Origin: Candidatus Delongbacteria bacterium
GTDB lineage: Bacteria; UBA4055
DNA: 6,190 bases
Reading direction: 5' to 3'
Assembly (NCBI GenBank): GCA_013139625.1
Contig: WTAK01000161.1
Span: 1 to 6,190, forward strand
Numbering within the stretch: the first letter of the stretch is position 1; every line of letters begins with the position of its first letter. The notes beneath the pieces are model-generated. The model was not told where the DNA came from. It saw only the letters and a list, made by a program, of their open reading frames with translations, and did no database searches. Shown in pieces: positions 4,989 through 6,190 of this stretch. Made by a program: the position numbers and the translations under genes.

Positions 4989-6190
4989 ATGAGTTTAAAA
5001 AGTAGATCAGCAATGGTTGTAGGAGCAGGGATCGCGGGTATTCAAGCGGCTCTTGATCTTGCAGAAATGGGAATAAAAGTTCACTTAATCGAAGAATCGG
5101 CAACGATCGGTGGAAGAATGCCTCAGTTGGATAAAACATTTCCAACGAATGATTGTTCTATGTGTATTCTTGCCCCTAAGATGAGTGAAGCCGTCCGTCA
5201 TCCGAATATTGCCATACATATAAAATCAAAAGTTGAATCTGTAGAAGGATTACCCGGAGATTTTAAGGTAAAGATCGTAGAAGAAGCAAAATATGTAGAT
5301 CCCGAGAAATGTGTTTCTTGTGGTATCTGTGAAGAAAAATGTCCTGTCAAAGTTGACGATGAATTTGATATGCAACTTCGTAAAAGAGGTGCAATTTCAA
5401 GATATTTCCTTCAGAGTATTCCTGCTGAATACACTATTGATAAGGAAAAATGTTTATACCTGACAAAGGGTGTTTGTAAGATATGTGAAAAGGTCTGCCC
5501 CGCAGGTGCTATCAGATATGAGGATGTCGATAAAACTATCGAACTAAGCGTAGGTGCTGTTATTTTATCTACCGGTATTGATACTTTTGATCCTATTCAT
5601 TTTGGTAATCTTGGCTACAAAAGATTCAGCAATGTTGTAACATCTTTAGAGTTTGAAAGAATGTTATCTGCATCAGGACCTTTTGGCGGTCATGTAACTA
5701 AATTCAATGATCACAAAGAACCGAAAAGTATTGCATTTATTCAATGTGTCGGTTCAAGAGATGAGAGTATCGGTCATAATTATTGTTCGTCAGCTTGCTG
5801 TATGTTCGCTATTAAAGAAGCTATCATTGCAACTGAGCACATGAAAGGATTGCAGGCATCGATATTCTATATGGATATAAGAGCATTTGGTAAAGACTTT
5901 GATAAATACTATGAAAATGCTAAGAATAAATATGGTGTTCAGTTCATTAAATCTAAAGTTTCAGATATTTCTGAGAATGAAGATGGAAGCTTGACGCTTA
6001 AATATGTATTTGAGAATGGAGACATCCAATATAAAGATTTTGATATGGTGGTTCTTGCGATCGGTCTTCAGCCAAGAAAAGGAATGCCTGAATTAGCTGA
6101 TAAGCTTGATATTAAATTAAATGAATACGGTTTCTGTAGATCTGATGCTTATACTCCATTGAGTACTTCAAGAGAAGGTATTTATGTCTG
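4989..6190 (+). CDS. hdrA: HdrA-type flavoprotein with ferredoxin insert, lacking the N-terminal domain; runs off the window (hdrA-c)
   Basis: The frame is open from ATG 4989 (AAGGG ribosome binding site about ten bases upstream) to the right edge, giving 400 residues without a stop. The protein starts almost directly with the FAD motif G12-x-G14-xx-G17 and 'IEESATIGGRM', so the N-terminal HdrA domain of about 130 residues is absent. It continues with 'FPTNDCSMCILAPKM' (Cys56, Cys59) and 'HPNI', then a ferredoxin insert with C108-x2-C-x2-C-x3-C118-P and C155-x7-C163-x2-C-x3-C170-P. A flavin-domain segment 'VGAVILSTGIDTFDP' follows, then the HdrA-specific cluster motif C253-x12-C266-x3-C270-C271, and then 'FDMVVLAIGLQPRKGMPELA'. 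The sequence stops within the 'EGIYV' strand that precedes the FAD-closing motif. These are hallmark HdrA features, including the ligand set of the HdrA-specific [4Fe-4S] cluster near the flavin. It is probably the main bifurcating flavoprotein partner of MvhD, encoded 59 bases upstream. Whether C-terminal ferredoxins or a fused domain follow cannot be seen. Confidence 0.93.
   Translation, partial: MSLKSRSAMVVGAGIAGIQAALDLAEMGIKVHLIEESATIGGRMPQLDKTFPTNDCSMCILAPKMSEAVRHPNIAIHIKSKVESVEGLPGDFKVKIVEEAKYVDPEKCVSCGICEEKCPVKVDDEFDMQLRKRGAISRYFLQSIPAEYTIDKEKCLYLTKGVCKICEKVCPAGAIRYEDVDKTIELSVGAVILSTGIDTFDPIHFGNLGYKRFSNVVTSLEFERMLSASGPFGGHVTKFNDHKEPKSIAFIQCVGSRDESIGHNYCSSACCMFAIKEAIIATEHMKGLQASIFYMDIRAFGKDFDKYYENAKNKYGVQFIKSKVSDISENEDGSLTLKYVFENGDIQYKDFDMVVLAIGLQPRKGMPELADKLDIKLNEYGFCRSDAYTPLSTSREGIYV

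Noticed and set aside
1..6190. Genome-wide reassignment of UGA to Gly or Trp
   Set aside because: Only one in-frame UGA occurs in about 1,900 codons, tryptophan is written TGG throughout (for example in QVAWV of hdrA-b), and the single UGA falls at a conserved Cys rather than a Gly or Trp position.

Overview
The window is about 6.2 kb of AT-rich DNA (mid-thirties percent GC by eye), read entirely on the + strand and packed like one operon. It looks like an energy-metabolism locus of a strictly anaerobic bacterium. The gene products are cytoplasmic flavin and iron-sulfur proteins of the HdrA / MvhD / FrhB-FdhB type, with no membrane segments or signal peptides visible. A bacterial rather than archaeal host is supported by Shine-Dalgarno sites before each complete gene and by a bacterial-style SECIS hairpin placed directly after an in-frame UGA inside a coding sequence (archaeal SECIS elements lie in untranslated regions). 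I cannot name the phylum.

Layout: (1) 2-421, the 3' end of an HdrA-like flavoprotein gene (hdrA-a), entering from the left edge. (2) 440-2095, a complete HdrA (hdrA-b) with the N-terminal HdrA domain, the FAD domain and two C-terminal ferredoxin clusters, but without the usual ferredoxin insert. (3) 2168-3355 and (4) 3348-4442, two tandem paralogous iron-sulfur proteins of the FrhB/FdhB-like (AsrA/Flx-like) type, translationally coupled by an 8-base overlap. (5) 4504-4929, an MvhD electron-transfer subunit whose conserved Cys68 is encoded by UGA. The frame continues with the perfectly conserved second half of the family, so the gene encodes a selenoprotein; a conventional gene caller would cut it at 4707 or call it broken. 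(6) 4989 to the right edge, a third HdrA (hdrA-c) that lacks the N-terminal domain but carries the ferredoxin insert and the C-x12-C-x3-CC cluster motif.

How they may work together: in known HdrA complexes MvhD passes electrons from an input module (hydrogenase, formate dehydrogenase or NAD(P)H module) to the HdrA flavin, where electron bifurcation or confurcation sends them to ferredoxin and to a second acceptor. Here three HdrA-type proteins with complementary domain sets, two FrhB-like proteins and a Sec-containing MvhD are clustered, while the usual HdrB/HdrC pair and any catalytic hydrogenase or dehydrogenase subunit are not in the window. This suggests a non-canonical Hdr-type electron-bifurcating complex whose donor and acceptor lie outside the window or use the FrhB-like subunits. 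Two stem-loops lie in the gaps around mvhD. The other gaps (18, 72, 61 and 59 bases) contain ribosome binding sites and little else. No gap exceeds 300 bases, and I saw no tRNA, rRNA, CRISPR or insertion sequence.
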